Source: Verrucomicrobiota bacterium
GTDB lineage: Bacteria > Verrucomicrobiota > Verrucomicrobiia > Limisphaerales > J093
NCBI GenBank assembly: GCA_027493615.1
Contig: JAOSKK010000036.1
Coordinates: 186,001-250,000, forward strand
DNA: 64,000 nucleotides
Direction of reading: 5' to 3'
The position numbers and the translations under genes are program-made. Under the pieces are notes generated by a model that saw only the letters and a program-made list of their open reading frames with translations, was not told the origin of the DNA and did not search any database. Of this stretch, positions 37,584 to 47,295 are shown piece after piece; the stretch's first letter is position 1, and every line of letters starts with the position of its first letter.

Positions 37584-38671
37584 GCTCAACCGCCGAACCC
37601 AACTACGCTCTCGGGGTCGACGCCGGCCCGCCCGAAGTCCCGGCCCCCAACCTGCCTTACCAGCCACCGATGCCCCGGGCTTACCGTCCGCGCCTCGGCT
37701 TGATCGGCTGTGGTGGCATCACGTCCCACCACCTCGAAGCCTACCGCGACGCTGGCTGGGAGGTCGCGGCCTTCTGTGACCGCGACCTCGACCGCGCCCG
37801 GGCCCGACGCGACGCCTTCCACCCCGCCGCGCCCATCTTCGCCGACGCCCGCGCGGTGTTCGATCGGGCGGACATCGACGTTGTGGACCTTGCGCTCCAC
37901 CCTGAAGCGCGCGGCCCGCTAATTGCCGAGGCCCTCCGTGCGGGCAAACACGTCCTCAGCCAGAAACCGTTCGTGACCGACCTCGCCCTCGGGGCCGAAC
38001 TGGTTGCGCTGGCCTGCCGCCAGGGAGTCAAACTGGCGGTGAACCAGAACGGACGCTGGGCCCCCTATCAAAGCTGGGCGCGCCACGCCGTCGCGGCCGG
38101 GTTGCTCGGCGAAGTTCAGTCTGTCGCCATCCGCATTCATTGGGACCACACCTGGACGCAGGGCACGCCGTTCGAGAAGGTGCCGCACCTGGTGTTGTTC
38201 GACTTTGGCATCCACTGGTTCGACCTGGCTGCCCAGCTCTTTGGCGGTCGACCGGCCGGCCGGGTCACCGCCCACGTCGCGCATGCTCCCGGCCAGACCC
38301 TCAAGCCGCCTTTGCTCGCCCAGGCGACGATTCAATTCGACCGCGGTCTCGCCTCGCTGGATTTCGATGCCCACACCCGGTTCGGGCCCGGGGAGAGCCT
38401 GGTCGTCACCGGCACGCGCGGCACGCTGCGGGCCCGTGGCCGGGTGCTGGAATGCCAGCACGTCGAACTCTGGACCGCCGCCGGCGTCTGCCGCCCGCGT
38501 CTCGAGGGCCGCTGGTTCAACGACGGTTTCCGCGGGGCCATGGGCGAGCTGCTCTGCGCCATCGAGGAAGGCCGCGAGCCCGCGAACTCGGGTGCCGACA
38601 ACCTCCGGAGCCTGGCCCTCTGCCTCGCGGCACTGCGCGCGGCGGACACTGGGTCCCCGCAGGAACCGTGA
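37580..38671 (+). CDS. Gfo/Idh/MocA-family oxidoreductase
   Basis: 363 aa, intact. A ~38-residue Pro-rich N-terminus precedes the Rossmann motif RLGLIGCGGITSHHLEAYRD. Then IDVVDLALHPEARGPLIAEA, the EKP-like VLSQKPFVTD (Gln in place of Glu), and the C-terminal sheet domain with HLVLFDFGIHWFDLAAQLFG, whose Asp and His are the usual substrate-binding residues. NAD(P)-dependent oxidoreductase of unknown sugar-type substrate. Coupled to the preceding gene by ATGA; ssrA follows on the same strand. Confidence 0.87.
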   Translation: MSSTAEPNYALGVDAGPPEVPAPNLPYQPPMPRAYRPRLGLIGCGGITSHHLEAYRDAGWEVAAFCDRDLDRARARRDAFHPAAPIFADARAVFDRADIDVVDLALHPEARGPLIAEALRAGKHVLSQKPFVTDLALGAELVALACRQGVKLAVNQNGRWAPYQSWARHAVAAGLLGEVQSVAIRIHWDHTWTQGTPFEKVPHLVLFDFGIHWFDLAAQLFGGRPAGRVTAHVAHAPGQTLKPPLLAQATIQFDRGLASLDFDAHTRFGPGESLVVTGTRGTLRARGRVLECQHVELWTAAGVCRPRLEGRWFNDGFRGAMGELLCAIEEGREPANSGADNLRSLALCLAALRAADTGSPQEP

Positions 38672-38771
38672 TGGGGCGGCGAGCCCGGGGCGGGACCCGT
38701 CGCCAAGGTTGGCGGGGCGGGCACTTGACCCCTGGGGGTTCTGCGTCCAGTGTACGACCGTTCGCTTCGGT

Positions 38772-39123
38772 GGGGGCGTACTGGTTTCGACCTGGGAACT
38801 GCGCCGGAGGCGGCATGCCGAGGACGATGCGTTGGCCTCGTAAATCATCGCATCAAACAAAACTGCTAACGAAGAGTTGGCTCTCGCGGCCTAACGCGCC
38901 GTGACGTTCACCGGTGAACACCTGCTACGCCGGAGGAACGCAACAGCAGGCATGGGTTGACGCGGAGACGGCGCGCGGCGGCCCGAGATTTTTCATGCCG
39001 GCTAGGCGGCGGGGAAGCGTGTCGGAAGGCGTTCCCGCGGCTGAAGTCAAGTTCCGACTAAGCATGTAGTCGCGGCCGGGGTTGTTGTCAGGGACAGGGG
39101 TTCGACTCCCCTCGCCTCCACCA
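38772..39123 (+). ncRNA. ssrA: transfer-messenger RNA (tmRNA, SsrA)
   Basis: 352 nt. The 5' end GGGGGCGTACTGGTTTCGAC is the standard tmRNA start; the 3' end has a T arm (GGGGTTCGACTCCCC) and CGCCTCC-A-CCA, pairing with the 5' GGGGGCG with one G-U. The tag frame begins with the resume codon GCA at 38850 after TAAATCATC and encodes ASNKTANEELALAA, stopping at TAA 38892-38894. The ALAA ending is the usual protease degron. It rescues stalled ribosomes with SmpB. Confidence 0.96.
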
Positions 39124-39445
39124 TTTCTCGCTCCCCATGACAAGTCGCGGAGAGCGAACGATCGCTCCGCCCGAGTCTGCGTCCGGGTCGTTGTCCCGCA
39201 AGGCTGTGCAGGGCAATCCGTAAGCCTGACCCGGGCAAAATCAACTTGCGATCTCCTAATGTCACAAGGCACCAAGAAAAGGTGAATCTTCACCAAATCG
39301 CGGTTAGCCCGGCGCCGCGTGATGGCCTATCAACCTACGGGCAGCGCTCCAGCACCCCCCGGAAGAACCCGCCGGCCGGATCAGTTCCGCCGGCGACCGG
39401 ATCGCGACGCGATGCCCACGGACGCGGCCCAGGCCGCGAGGCGCT
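39124..39445. other. intergenic region between ssrA and hdrC
   Basis: No convincing protein frame. It must contain the promoter of the hdr-mvh operon, but I could not pick out clear -35/-10 elements in this GC-rich stretch. No terminator with a T-run follows the tmRNA. Confidence 0.4.
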
Positions 39446-40036
39446 ATGGACATTAAACGCACGATCAAATACGAGGCCGACCGGGTGCCCGGGTTCGGAC
39501 GTGAGGTGATGGCGGTGCCGGGCTGCGAAGCCTTGGAGCATTGCATCCAATGCGGCACCTGCTCCGGCGTGTGCCCCCTGAGCATTTACATGGACTACAC
39601 GCCGCGACAGGTGATGGAGTTGGTCCGGTCCGACTTCAAGAACGAGGTGCTCCAGAGCCACACCATCTGGCTGTGCGCCTCGTGCTACGCCTGCACCACC
39701 GAGTGCCCCCGCCAGATCCGCATCACCGACATCATGTACGAGCTCAAGCAGCGGGCCATCAAGGAGAAGGTCTATCCGAAGCGCTTCCCGATCCCCGTCC
39801 TGGCCGAGGAGTTCACCAAGATGGTCCATGATTACGGCCGGATCTCCGAGACTTGGTTGGTCAGCAAGATGTACCTCCGCACCAACCCCGTCGCTGCCAT
39901 GGGCATGGCCGGCCTCGGCATGAACCTCATGAAGACCGGCCGGTTCTCCCTCAAACAGGACAAGATCGAGCGCCGCTCCGAACTCGCGCGCATCATGGAG
40001 TCCGTCGACCAGCAGAACCAGAAGGCTCAGGCATGA
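39446..40036 (+). CDS. hdrC: heterodisulfide reductase subunit C
   Basis: 196 aa. Two [4Fe-4S] cluster motifs: CIQCGTCSGVCP (residues ~32-43) and CASCYACTTECP (~75-86), followed by the helical region typical of HdrC (ELKQRAIKEKVYPKRFPIPV). It passes electrons between HdrA and HdrB. No membrane segment. The stop overlaps the start of hdrB (ATGA). First gene of the hdrCBA-mvhDG unit. Confidence 0.92.
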   Translation: MDIKRTIKYEADRVPGFGREVMAVPGCEALEHCIQCGTCSGVCPLSIYMDYTPRQVMELVRSDFKNEVLQSHTIWLCASCYACTTECPRQIRITDIMYELKQRAIKEKVYPKRFPIPVLAEEFTKMVHDYGRISETWLVSKMYLRTNPVAAMGMAGLGMNLMKTGRFSLKQDKIERRSELARIMESVDQQNQKAQA

Positions 40037-40917
40037 AATACGCATACTTCCCCGGCTGTTCCTCAAGGGCACCGGCAAGGCCTACGAAGAGTCCCTCCTG
40101 CCGGTGATGAAGCATCTCGGCGTCGAGTTGCAGGAACTGGACGACTGGAACTGTTGCGGCGCCACTGCCTACATGGCCGTGGATGAAGGCAAGGCCTGCG
40201 CCGCCGCCGCCCGCAACCTCGCCATCGCGGAGAAGAGCGGCCTCCAGCAGGTCCTCGCGCCTTGCAGCGCCTGCTACCTCGTCCTCAACAAGGCCCAGCA
40301 CTACCTCCAGGAGTACCCGGCCATGCGCCAGACCGTCGCGAACGCCCTCCAGACGGTCGGGCTCCGCTGCGAAGGCAACTCCGCCGTCCGCCATCCGCTG
40401 GACGTCCTGATCAACGACATCGGGCTCGAGGCCGTCAAACAGAAGGTCACCCGGCCGCTCAAGGGCTTGAAGGTCGCCCCTTATTACGGCTGCCAGATCG
40501 TCCGTCCGTACGCCACCTTCGACGACCAGACCAACCCCACCACCATGGACCGGCTGCTCGAGGTCCTCCGGCGCCACCGTCGTCAAATGGCCGCTCAAGA
40601 CCAAGTGCTGCGGCGGCAGCCTCACCGGCACCCTCCCCGAGGCCGGCCTGCGCCTCAGCTACATCCTCCTGAAGGAGGCCATCAAACGCGGCGCCGACGT
40701 CATCGCCACCGTCTGTCCGCTCTGCCAGTTCAACCTCGACGCGTACCACCCCAAGATCACGGCCCGCTGGGAGCCGGTGCCGATTCCGACGGTGTATTTC
40801 AGCCAGCTCGTGGGGCTGGCGTTCGGCCTGCCGGACAACCAGGTGGTGCTGCACCGCGGCATGGTCCCCATGAAACCGCTCGCCGCTCCGGCCCCTGCGG
40901 CCGCCGCCGCCCGCTGA
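40033..40917 (+). CDS. hdrB: heterodisulfide reductase subunit B, two frameshifts
   Basis: Starts MKYAYFPGCS; a missing base near 40060 is followed by GTGKAYEESLLPVMKHLGVE. Both cysteine-rich CCG domains are complete when read across a second shift near 40572: Cys in FPGCS, then WNCCGATAYM, then LAPCSACYLV; and PYYGCQIVRP, TKCCGGSLTGT, TVCPLCQFN. These ligate the two noncubane [4Fe-4S] clusters at which disulfides are reduced in methanogens. In a non-methanogen the substrate is unlikely to be CoM-S-S-CoB; another disulfide or persulfide carrier is possible. Confidence 0.9.
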
Positions 40918-40960
40918 ACCTGCACCACCCGCTTTCCCCGCAAGAAGGGCACAACCATGA

Positions 40961-43007
40961 GTGCAAAAAAAGGAAGAACTCCGGATCGGATTCTATGTCT
41001 GTCATTGCGGCCACAACATCGCCTCCATGGTCGATTGCGCCGCGGTGGCCAGGAGCGTCGAGAAACTGCCCGGCGTGGCCCTCTCGCGCGATTACAAGTA
41101 CATGTGCTCCGACCCCGGCCAGGTCCTGATCCAGCAGGACATCCGCGAGCACAAACTCAACCGCATCGTCGTCGCTTCGTGCTCGCCCCTCCTGCACGAG
41201 CACACCTTCCGCGGCGCCACCGAGGCCGGCGGGCTCAACCCCTTCTACTTCCACATGGTCAACATCCGCGAGCATGACTCCTGGGTGCACACCGACCGCC
41301 AGGAAGCCACCGAGAAGGCCAAGGCCCTCGCCGAGGCCGCCATCCGCCGCGTCGCCCACCACAAGGCGCTCGAGATCAAGAAAGTCCCCATCCACCCCGA
41401 CGTCCTCGTCGTCGGCGGCGGCATCGCCGGCATCCACGCCGCGATGACCCTCGCCAACGCCGGCAAGAAGGTCTACCTCGTCGAACGCGAACCCTCCATC
41501 GGCGGGCACATGGCCAAGTTCGACAAGACCTTCCCCCCACCCTCGACTGCGCCGCCTGCATCCTCACCCCGAAGATGTCCGAGGTCGGCTCCCACCCGAA
41601 CATCACCCTCTGGACCTACTCCGAGGTGGCCAAGGTCGACGGTTACGTCGGCAACTACACCGTCCAGGTCAAACGCAAGGCCCGCTATATCATCGAGGAC
41701 CTCTGCACCGGCTGCCAGGATTGCATCCCCAACTGCGTCTTCAAGGAGCCCAAGTTCCTCGACGACTTCAACGAGGGGCTCGGCAAGCGCAAGCCCGTCT
41801 ACATCCCCTTCCCCAGGCCACCCCCCAGGTCGTCGTCATCGACCCCGAGGTCTGCCTCAACTTCAAGCGGGGCAAGAACCCCGACGGCTCCCCCGTCGTC
41901 AGCGACAAGTGCAAGAAGACTTGCGTCGAGGCGTGCGGTGAGAAGAACGCCATCGATTTCACCCAGAAGGACGAGCTCAAGGAGATCAAGGTCGGCACCA
42001 TCATCGTCTGCACCGGGTTCAAGACCTTCGATGCCGGGCGCGTCCCCGCCTACGGCTACGGCACCTACAAGAACGTCTACACCGCCCTCGAGATCGAGCG
42101 GCTCGTCAACGCCTCCGGCCCCACCGGCGGCGAGGTGATCCTCCGCGAAGGCAAGAACCCGGATGGCTCGCCCAAGACGCCGAAGTCCATCGGTATCATC
42201 CACTGCGTGGGATCGCGCGACAAGAAGACCAACATCTGGTGCTCGCGCGTCTGCTGCATGTACTCGATGAAGCTCGCGCACCTCCTCAAGGAACACACCG
42301 ACGCCGAGCTCTACAACTTCTACATCGACATGCGCACGCCGGGCAAAGGCTACGAGGAGTTCTACAACAAGCTCCTCGAGGAAGGCACCCACTTCATCCG
42401 CGGCCGCGTGGGCGAGGTCACCGATTGGGCGATGACCCCCGAGGAAGAGGGCAAGCTCGTCATTCGCGTCGAGGACACCCTGGCCGGCGTCGTCCGCCGC
42501 ATCCCCGTCGACATGGTTGTGCTGGCCACCGGTCTCGAGCCGCAAGCCGATGCCGGCGATGTCCGGCGCCTCTTCAACATGAGCTGCGGGGGCGACGGCT
42601 GGTTCCTCGAACGTCATCCCAAGCTCGCCCCGGTCAACACCTTCACCGATGGCGTGTTCCTGGCCGGCTGCTGCCAGGGGCCGAAGGACATCCCCGACAC
42701 CGTGGCGCAGGCGGGCGCGGCCGCGGCCGAGGCCACGGTCCTCATCGACCGCGGCTACGTCGAACAGGAGCCCAACACCGCCTTCATCCTCGACCAGGAG
42801 TGCTCGGGCTGTAAGTCCTGCATCCCGCTCTGCCCCTACACCGCCATCCTCTTCGATGAGGAACGCAAGAAGGCCTACATCAACGAGGCCCTCTGCAAGG
42901 GCTGCGGCACCTGCGTCGGCGCGTGCCCCTCCAGCTCCATCGTCCAGAACCTGTTCGAGGACTCGGAAATCTTCAGCGAAATCGAGGGAGTGCTGTCCTA
43001 TGACTAA
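40961..43007 (+). CDS. hdrA: heterodisulfide reductase subunit A (flavin, Fe-S), frameshifted
   Basis: GTG at 40961 gives VQKKEELRIGFYVCHCGHNI; an ATG at 40957 would need a one-base change in the A run. Flavoprotein core: VLVVGGGIAGIHAAMTLANA (FAD site), VEREPSIGGHMAKFDKTFP. Across a shift at the CCCCCC run near 41535 come LDCAACILTPKMSEVGSHPN and LCTGCQDCIPNC; another shift lies near 41815. C-terminal ferredoxin motifs are CSGCKSCIPLCP and CKGCGTCVGACP. HdrA bears the bifurcating FAD that splits electron pairs between HdrB and ferredoxin. About 680 aa. Confidence 0.92.
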
Positions 43008-43527
43008 ACCGTGGACGCCACGCATCGTGGCCTTCTTCTGCAACTGGTGCACGTACACGGCGGCCGACCTGGCCGGCGTCTCGCGCCTCAAATACGCCTC
43101 GAATGTGCGCGTCATCCGCCTCATGTGCTCGGGTCGCGTGGATCCCCAGTTCATCCTCGACGCCCTCGCCCGCGGGGCCGACGGCGTCCTCATCGGCGGC
43201 TGCCACCCGGGTGACTGCCACTACGTCGAGGGGAACTACAAGATGCTCCGCCGCTTCGAGCTCCTGAAACGGATGCTCGCCGATTTCGGCATCGAACCCC
43301 AGCGCGTCCGCCTCGAGTGGATCTCCGCCGCCGAAGGCGAGAAGGTCAAGACCGTCATCAACGAGATGACCCGGCAGCTCCAGGCGCTCGGGCCGCTCGG
43401 CATGCCCCAGAAGTTCGGCGCCTGGGACCAGGAACTCGAACACCTCGCCCAGGCCGTCCAGGCCCGCGATGCGGCCGCAGGCCCTGCCCGACCCACGCCG
43501 CGCCATCCCCACCCCCGGAGGTCGTCC
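43000..43527 (+). CDS. mvhD: methyl-viologen-reducing hydrogenase delta subunit (MvhD), continuous with next gene
   Basis: ATG at 43000 overlaps the end of hdrA by 8 bases. IVAFFCNWCTYTAADLAGVS, VRVIRLMCSGRVDP and LIGGCHPGDCHY carry the cysteines of the [2Fe-2S] site that link the hydrogenase to HdrA. The frame has no stop before the MvhG start at 43528, so the two are one open frame as sequenced. A ~45-residue Ala/Pro/Arg-rich segment (DAAAGPARPTPRHPHPRRS) separates them. This is either a true MvhD-MvhG fusion or a stop lost through a homopolymer error. Confidence 0.86.
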
Positions 43528-44498
43528 ATGCCTAAACCCAAAGTAGCCTTTTACTGGTGCGCCTCGTGCGGCGGTTGTGAAGAGACCGTCGTCGATCTCG
43601 CCGAGGATATCCTCGGGGTCGTCGAGAAGGTGGACATCGTCCTCTGGCCCGTGGCGATGGACTTCAAGTACAAGGACGTCGCCGCCCTGCCGGACAAGTC
43701 CATCTTCGCCACCCTGCTCAACGGCGCCATCCGCATGTCGGAACAGGAAGAGCTCGCCGTCCTCCTGCGCCGCAAGAGCCAGTACCTCATCGCCTACGGT
43801 GCCTGCGCCCAGCTCGGCGGCATCCCCGCGCTCGCCAACCAGTTCTCCCGCGAGCAGGTCCTCAGGTTCAACTACGAGGACTGCCCGGCCCTCGTCAATG
43901 AGGCCAGGACCCGGCCCCAGGCCCACTTCACCGAGGCCGGCCGGACCCCCACCTGTCCCAGCTCCATCACGTGGTGCGCACCCTCGACCAGGTCGTGGAC
44001 GTGGACTTCTACATCCCCGGCTGCCCGCCCACGCCGAACCTGACCAAGGCCGCCTTCGAGGCACTGCTCAGCGGCAAGTTGCCCCCCAAGGGCGCCGTCC
44101 TGGCCCCGGACATCGCCCTTTGCGACGAGTGCGAGCGCAAGGCAACCAAGCCGACCGACGTCGCCTTCACCGAGTTCAAGCGCCCCCACCAGGGCCTCTG
44201 GGATTCCGGGAAGTGCTTCCTGGCCCAGGGCGTGGTCTGCATGGGCCCCGCCACCCGCAGCGGTTGTGGCGCCGCCTGCACCAGCGGCAACATGCCCTGC
44301 ACCGGCTGCTTCGGCCCCACCTCGCGCGTCCGCGATCAGGGCGCCAAGATGCTCTCCTCGCTCTGCTCGAATGTCGCGGCCAAGGACGTCGCGGGCATCC
44401 AGCAGACGCTGGCGGGCATTCCGGACCCGGTGGGCACGTTTTACCGGTACGGACTGGCCAAGAGCCTCCTGCGGCGGCGGGTGGACCTGCCGGCTTGA
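43528..44498 (+). CDS. mvhG: [NiFe] hydrogenase small subunit MvhG, one frameshift
   Basis: PKPKVAFYWCASCGGCEETV holds the proximal-cluster cysteines. LIAYGACAQLGGIPALANQ follows. The frame changes at CCCCC near 43948, then VDVDFYIPGCPPTPNLTKAA and the medial/distal cluster cysteines GKCFLAQGVVCMGPATRSGC and NMPCTGCFGP. This is the electron-transferring small subunit of a group 3c (Mvh-type) cytosolic hydrogenase; no Tat leader is present, as expected. The matching large subunit lies 1 kb downstream, beyond a toxin-antitoxin pair. Confidence 0.9.
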
Positions 44499-44510
44499 CC
44501 TCTGCGCCAA

Positions 44511-44532
44511 TTGAGACTATCCGTAGTCTCAA
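44511..44532. promoter_or_regulatory. palindromic operator before the Xre-RES pair
   Basis: TTGAGACTA (44511-44519) and TAGTCTCAA (44524-44532) are perfect inverted arms with a 4-nt centre (TCCG). The palindrome ends immediately before the antitoxin ATG at 44533. Xre/ParS-type antitoxins of RES systems bind such palindromes at their own promoter, so this is the likely autoregulatory site. That role is inferred from position and symmetry. Confidence 0.75.
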
Positions 44533-45021
44533 ATGAATGCCTCGAAGTCAGCCCGTCCGAAACCGGCTCCGGCCGCCCGACCCTTTCCCTGGGCCGGCAT
44601 CATCGCCTCCCATGTGCACGGTGCCCGGACCAAGGCCGCCGAGCAGCTTCGCACCACCAACGTCGTGGTGCAGGCCGTGCAACACGGCCTGCCCTTCGCC
44701 GAGCTCGAGGCGCTCCAGACCGCCCTCGACCTCCCGCTCGAGAAACTGGCCCCCAAGCTCGGCATGTCCCGCGCCACCCTCCACCGGCGCAAGCAGGAAG
44801 GCCGGCTCACCCCCATCGAATCCGACCGCCTCATGCGCTACGCCCGGCTGATGGGCACGGCCCTCGAGGTCTTCGAGGACCAAACCACCGCCCGCGAGTG
44901 GCTCAAACGCCCCCAGTTCGGGTTGAACCGGCAGGTGCCTCTGGACTACGCCGAATCCGAGATCGGGGCGCGCGAAGTCGAGAGCCTGCTCTGGCGCATC
45001 GCCTACGGAGTCTACTCGTGA
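44533..45021 (+). CDS. Xre/MbcA/ParS-type antitoxin
   Basis: 162 aa. An N-terminal region rich in Ala/Pro, then a helix-turn-helix (LDLPLEKLAPKLGMSRATLH), and a C-terminal DUF2384 domain (RLMRYARLMGTALEVFEDQT, AREWLKRPQFGLNRQVPLDY) that clamps the RES toxin. The stop overlaps the toxin start (TGATG), the normal arrangement. It sits between mvhG and mvhA with its own palindromic operator, so it may be expressed independently of the hydrogenase. Confidence 0.9.
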   Translation: MNASKSARPKPAPAARPFPWAGIIASHVHGARTKAAEQLRTTNVVVQAVQHGLPFAELEALQTALDLPLEKLAPKLGMSRATLHRRKQEGRLTPIESDRLMRYARLMGTALEVFEDQTTAREWLKRPQFGLNRQVPLDYAESEIGAREVESLLWRIAYGVYS

Positions 45022-45479
45022 TGCCGACAGCCTGGCGCATCCTCCCCGCTCGCTTTGCCTCGGAAGCCTTCACTGGCGAGGGGGCCTGGCGCGTGGGTGG
45101 ACGCTGGAACTCCCCGGGTGTTCGCATGGTCTATGCCAGCGAACACAAGTCGCTGGCGGTCCTCGAGACGCTGGTGCATGTGGACCCTCACCGGCCGATG
45201 CACTTCCTCTGCTTCCGGCTCGAGATCCCCGAGACGGTCATCGAGCGTCTGGCCGCGCGTGACTTGCCTTCCGGCTGGCAGGTCGAGCCGCCGGCGTCGC
45301 TCACCCAGCAGGTGGGGGACGCCTGGACGCGCGTCGGCCGCTCGGCCGTCCTCGCCGCGCCCAGTGCCCTCATTCCGGAGGAGCTCAACTACCTCCTGAA
45401 CCCGGTCCATCGTGATTTCGCCCGGGTCACCCTGGGCAAACCCGCCCCGTTCACCTTTGACCCGCGTCTCCTGAACTGA
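45021..45479 (+). CDS. RES-domain toxin (NAD+-degrading type)
   Basis: 152 aa. AWRILPARFASEAFTGEGAW, GGRWNSPGVRMVYASEHKSL and AVLETLVHVD carry the conserved Arg, Glu and Ser positions that name the RES domain. AAPSALIPEELNYLLNPVHR is the conserved C-terminal Ser-x-N-P segment. Characterised relatives (MbcT, Res) break down NAD+ and stop growth. In a cell whose hydrogenase feeds reductant pools this location is notable, but no functional link is shown by sequence. Confidence 0.9.
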   Translation: MPTAWRILPARFASEAFTGEGAWRVGGRWNSPGVRMVYASEHKSLAVLETLVHVDPHRPMHFLCFRLEIPETVIERLAARDLPSGWQVEPPASLTQQVGDAWTRVGRSAVLAAPSALIPEELNYLLNPVHRDFARVTLGKPAPFTFDPRLLN

Positions 45480-45509
45480 CGTCCCCGCTCCTTGCGACAC
45501 CCCGTACCG

Positions 45510-47056
45510 ATGCCTATGAATCCCGCGATCCAGAAGACCTTCAACGAGGGCAACCTGCGCGCCAACGCCGCCTACCAGGCCGCCAAGCGCAACATCACCA
45601 TCGATCCCATCACCCGCCTCGAAGGCCACGGCAAGATCGACATCTACCTCGACGACAAGGGCGATGTCGAACGCGCCTACATGCAGGTCCCCGAGCTCCG
45701 CGGTTTCGAGGTCTTCAGCCTCGGGCGCCCCGCCGAGGACATGCCCCAGATCACGAGCCGCATCTGCGGCGTGTGCCCGACCGCCCACCACATGGCATCC
45801 ACCAAGGCCCTGGACGATCTGTACCAGACCGAGCCCACCTCCGCCGGGCGGAAGATCCGCGAGCTGGTCTACAACACGTTTGTCCTCGAGGACCACGCTC
45901 TGCACGTGTTCGTGCTGGGGGACCCGACTTCATCGTGGGCCCGGACGCCCCGCCGGCCGAGCGCAACATCGTGGGCGTCATCGGCAAGGTCGGCCTCGAG
46001 GCCGGCAAGAAGGTCATCGGCACCCGCAAGCGGCTCCGGGAACTCATCGCCTACTTCGGGGGCAAGGTCGTCCACCCGGTGCTGGGCCTGCCCGGCGGCG
46101 TCAGCAAGGCGCTCAAACCGGAGGACCTGCCGAAGTTCAAGCAACTCGCCAGGGACGGCGTGGAGTTCGCCGAGTGGACCAACACCGTCTTCAAGCAGAT
46201 CGTCCTCGGCAACCCCGACTACGTGAAGCTGATCACGTCGGACGCCTACACCCACAAGACCTGCTACATGGGGATGGTGGACGACCAGAACCAACTGAAC
46301 TTCTACGACGGCAAGCTCCGCGTCGTGGACTGCCAGGGCAAGGAGGTCTGCAAGTTCACCGCCCGGCAGTACCGCGAGTTCGTGGCCGAACACGTCGAGC
46401 CCTGGAGCTACATGAAGTTCACCTTCCTCAAGCAGCGGGGATGGAAGGACTTTGTCGAAGGCCCGGACACCAGCATCTACGCGGTCGGCCCGCTGGCCCG
46501 CTTGAACGCCTCCGACCGCCTGGCCACGCCCAAGGCCCAGGCCGCCTACGAGGAGTTCTACAAGACGCTGGGCGGCAGACCGGCGCACCACACCCTCGCC
46601 ACGCACTGGGCGCGCGTCGTCGAGATGATCTATGCCGCCGAGCGCATCGAGCAGTTGATCAACGATCCCGAGATCACCAGTCCCGACGTCCGGCGTGTGC
46701 CGACCACCGTGCCTGCCGAGGGCATGGGCGTGGTCGAGGCCCCGCGGGGCACCTTGTTCCACCATTACCAGACCGATGCACGGGGCGTCATGACCATGGC
46801 CAACATGATCGTCGCCACCGGCAACAACGCCGCCCGCATCGCCATGAGTGTGGAACGGGCGGCCAAGGGCTTGATCCAGGGCATGAAGGATGCCACGAAG
46901 ATCCCCGAGGCACTGCTCAATAAAGTCGAAATGGCCTTCCGCGCCTATGACCCCTGCCTGGGCTGCGCCACGCACACCCTCCCCGGCAGCACGCCCCTCG
47001 TCGTGAACGTGTTCGATCATCAGCGCCAACTCGCCCACCGGCTGATCCAGGGCTGA
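45510..47056 (+). CDS. mvhA: [NiFe] hydrogenase large subunit MvhA, one frameshift
   Basis: ATG at 45510 or 45516. The N-terminal Ni-Fe ligand motif is SRICGVCPTAHHMA and the C-terminal one is DPCLGCATH, so all four cysteines are present. ITIDPITRLEGHGKIDIYLD is the usual start. The frame changes at the GGGGG run near 45926 and resumes DFIVGPDAPPAERNIVGVIG. After DPCLGCATH there is a ~26-residue tail (TLPGSTPLVVNVFDHQRQLA...) that a maturation protease would be expected to trim; such a protease gene follows. Group 3c type, cytosolic. Confidence 0.92.
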
Positions 47057-47090
47057 CCAGGACCGCGCGGTCCCCCGTGATCCTCTTCGC

Positions 47091-47214
47091 ATGAACCGAG
47101 CACGAAAAGCGGGGGTAAACCCCCGCACTCCAGACGTTTCGCGAGGGGCGCAGCCCGTCCGTTCCGCGCACAGCGTCTGGAGTGCGTCCGGTTTACCGGC
47201 GCTTTCAGGTTCAT
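47091..47214. repeat. nested palindromic element, ~124 bp
   Basis: Outer arms ATGAACC (47091-47097) and GGTTCAT (47208-47214); inner arms GCACTCCAGACG (47125-47136) and CGTCTGGAGTGC (47174-47185); each flank also carries a local hairpin (GCGGGGGTAAACCCCCGC on the left, a GGTTTACC unit on the right). The symmetric layout suggests a mobile palindromic repeat inserted between mvhA and the protease gene. It could also attenuate transcription. Confidence 0.75.
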
Positions 47215-47295
47215 GGTTACCGAGCCGGTCCGGAGGGAACAGGCCGCTTCCCTTGAGCATCGGCCTTTGAGCTTTGAGCTTGCCTCGTGCCGGTC

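Noticed and set aside
39047..39265. Minus-strand frame with VEARGVEPLSLTTTP
   Set aside because: Antisense to the 3' end of the tmRNA, another classic false gene.
41799..43193. 464-codon minus-strand frame opposite hdrA
   Set aside because: Antisense shadow of a gene with well-placed iron-sulfur motifs.
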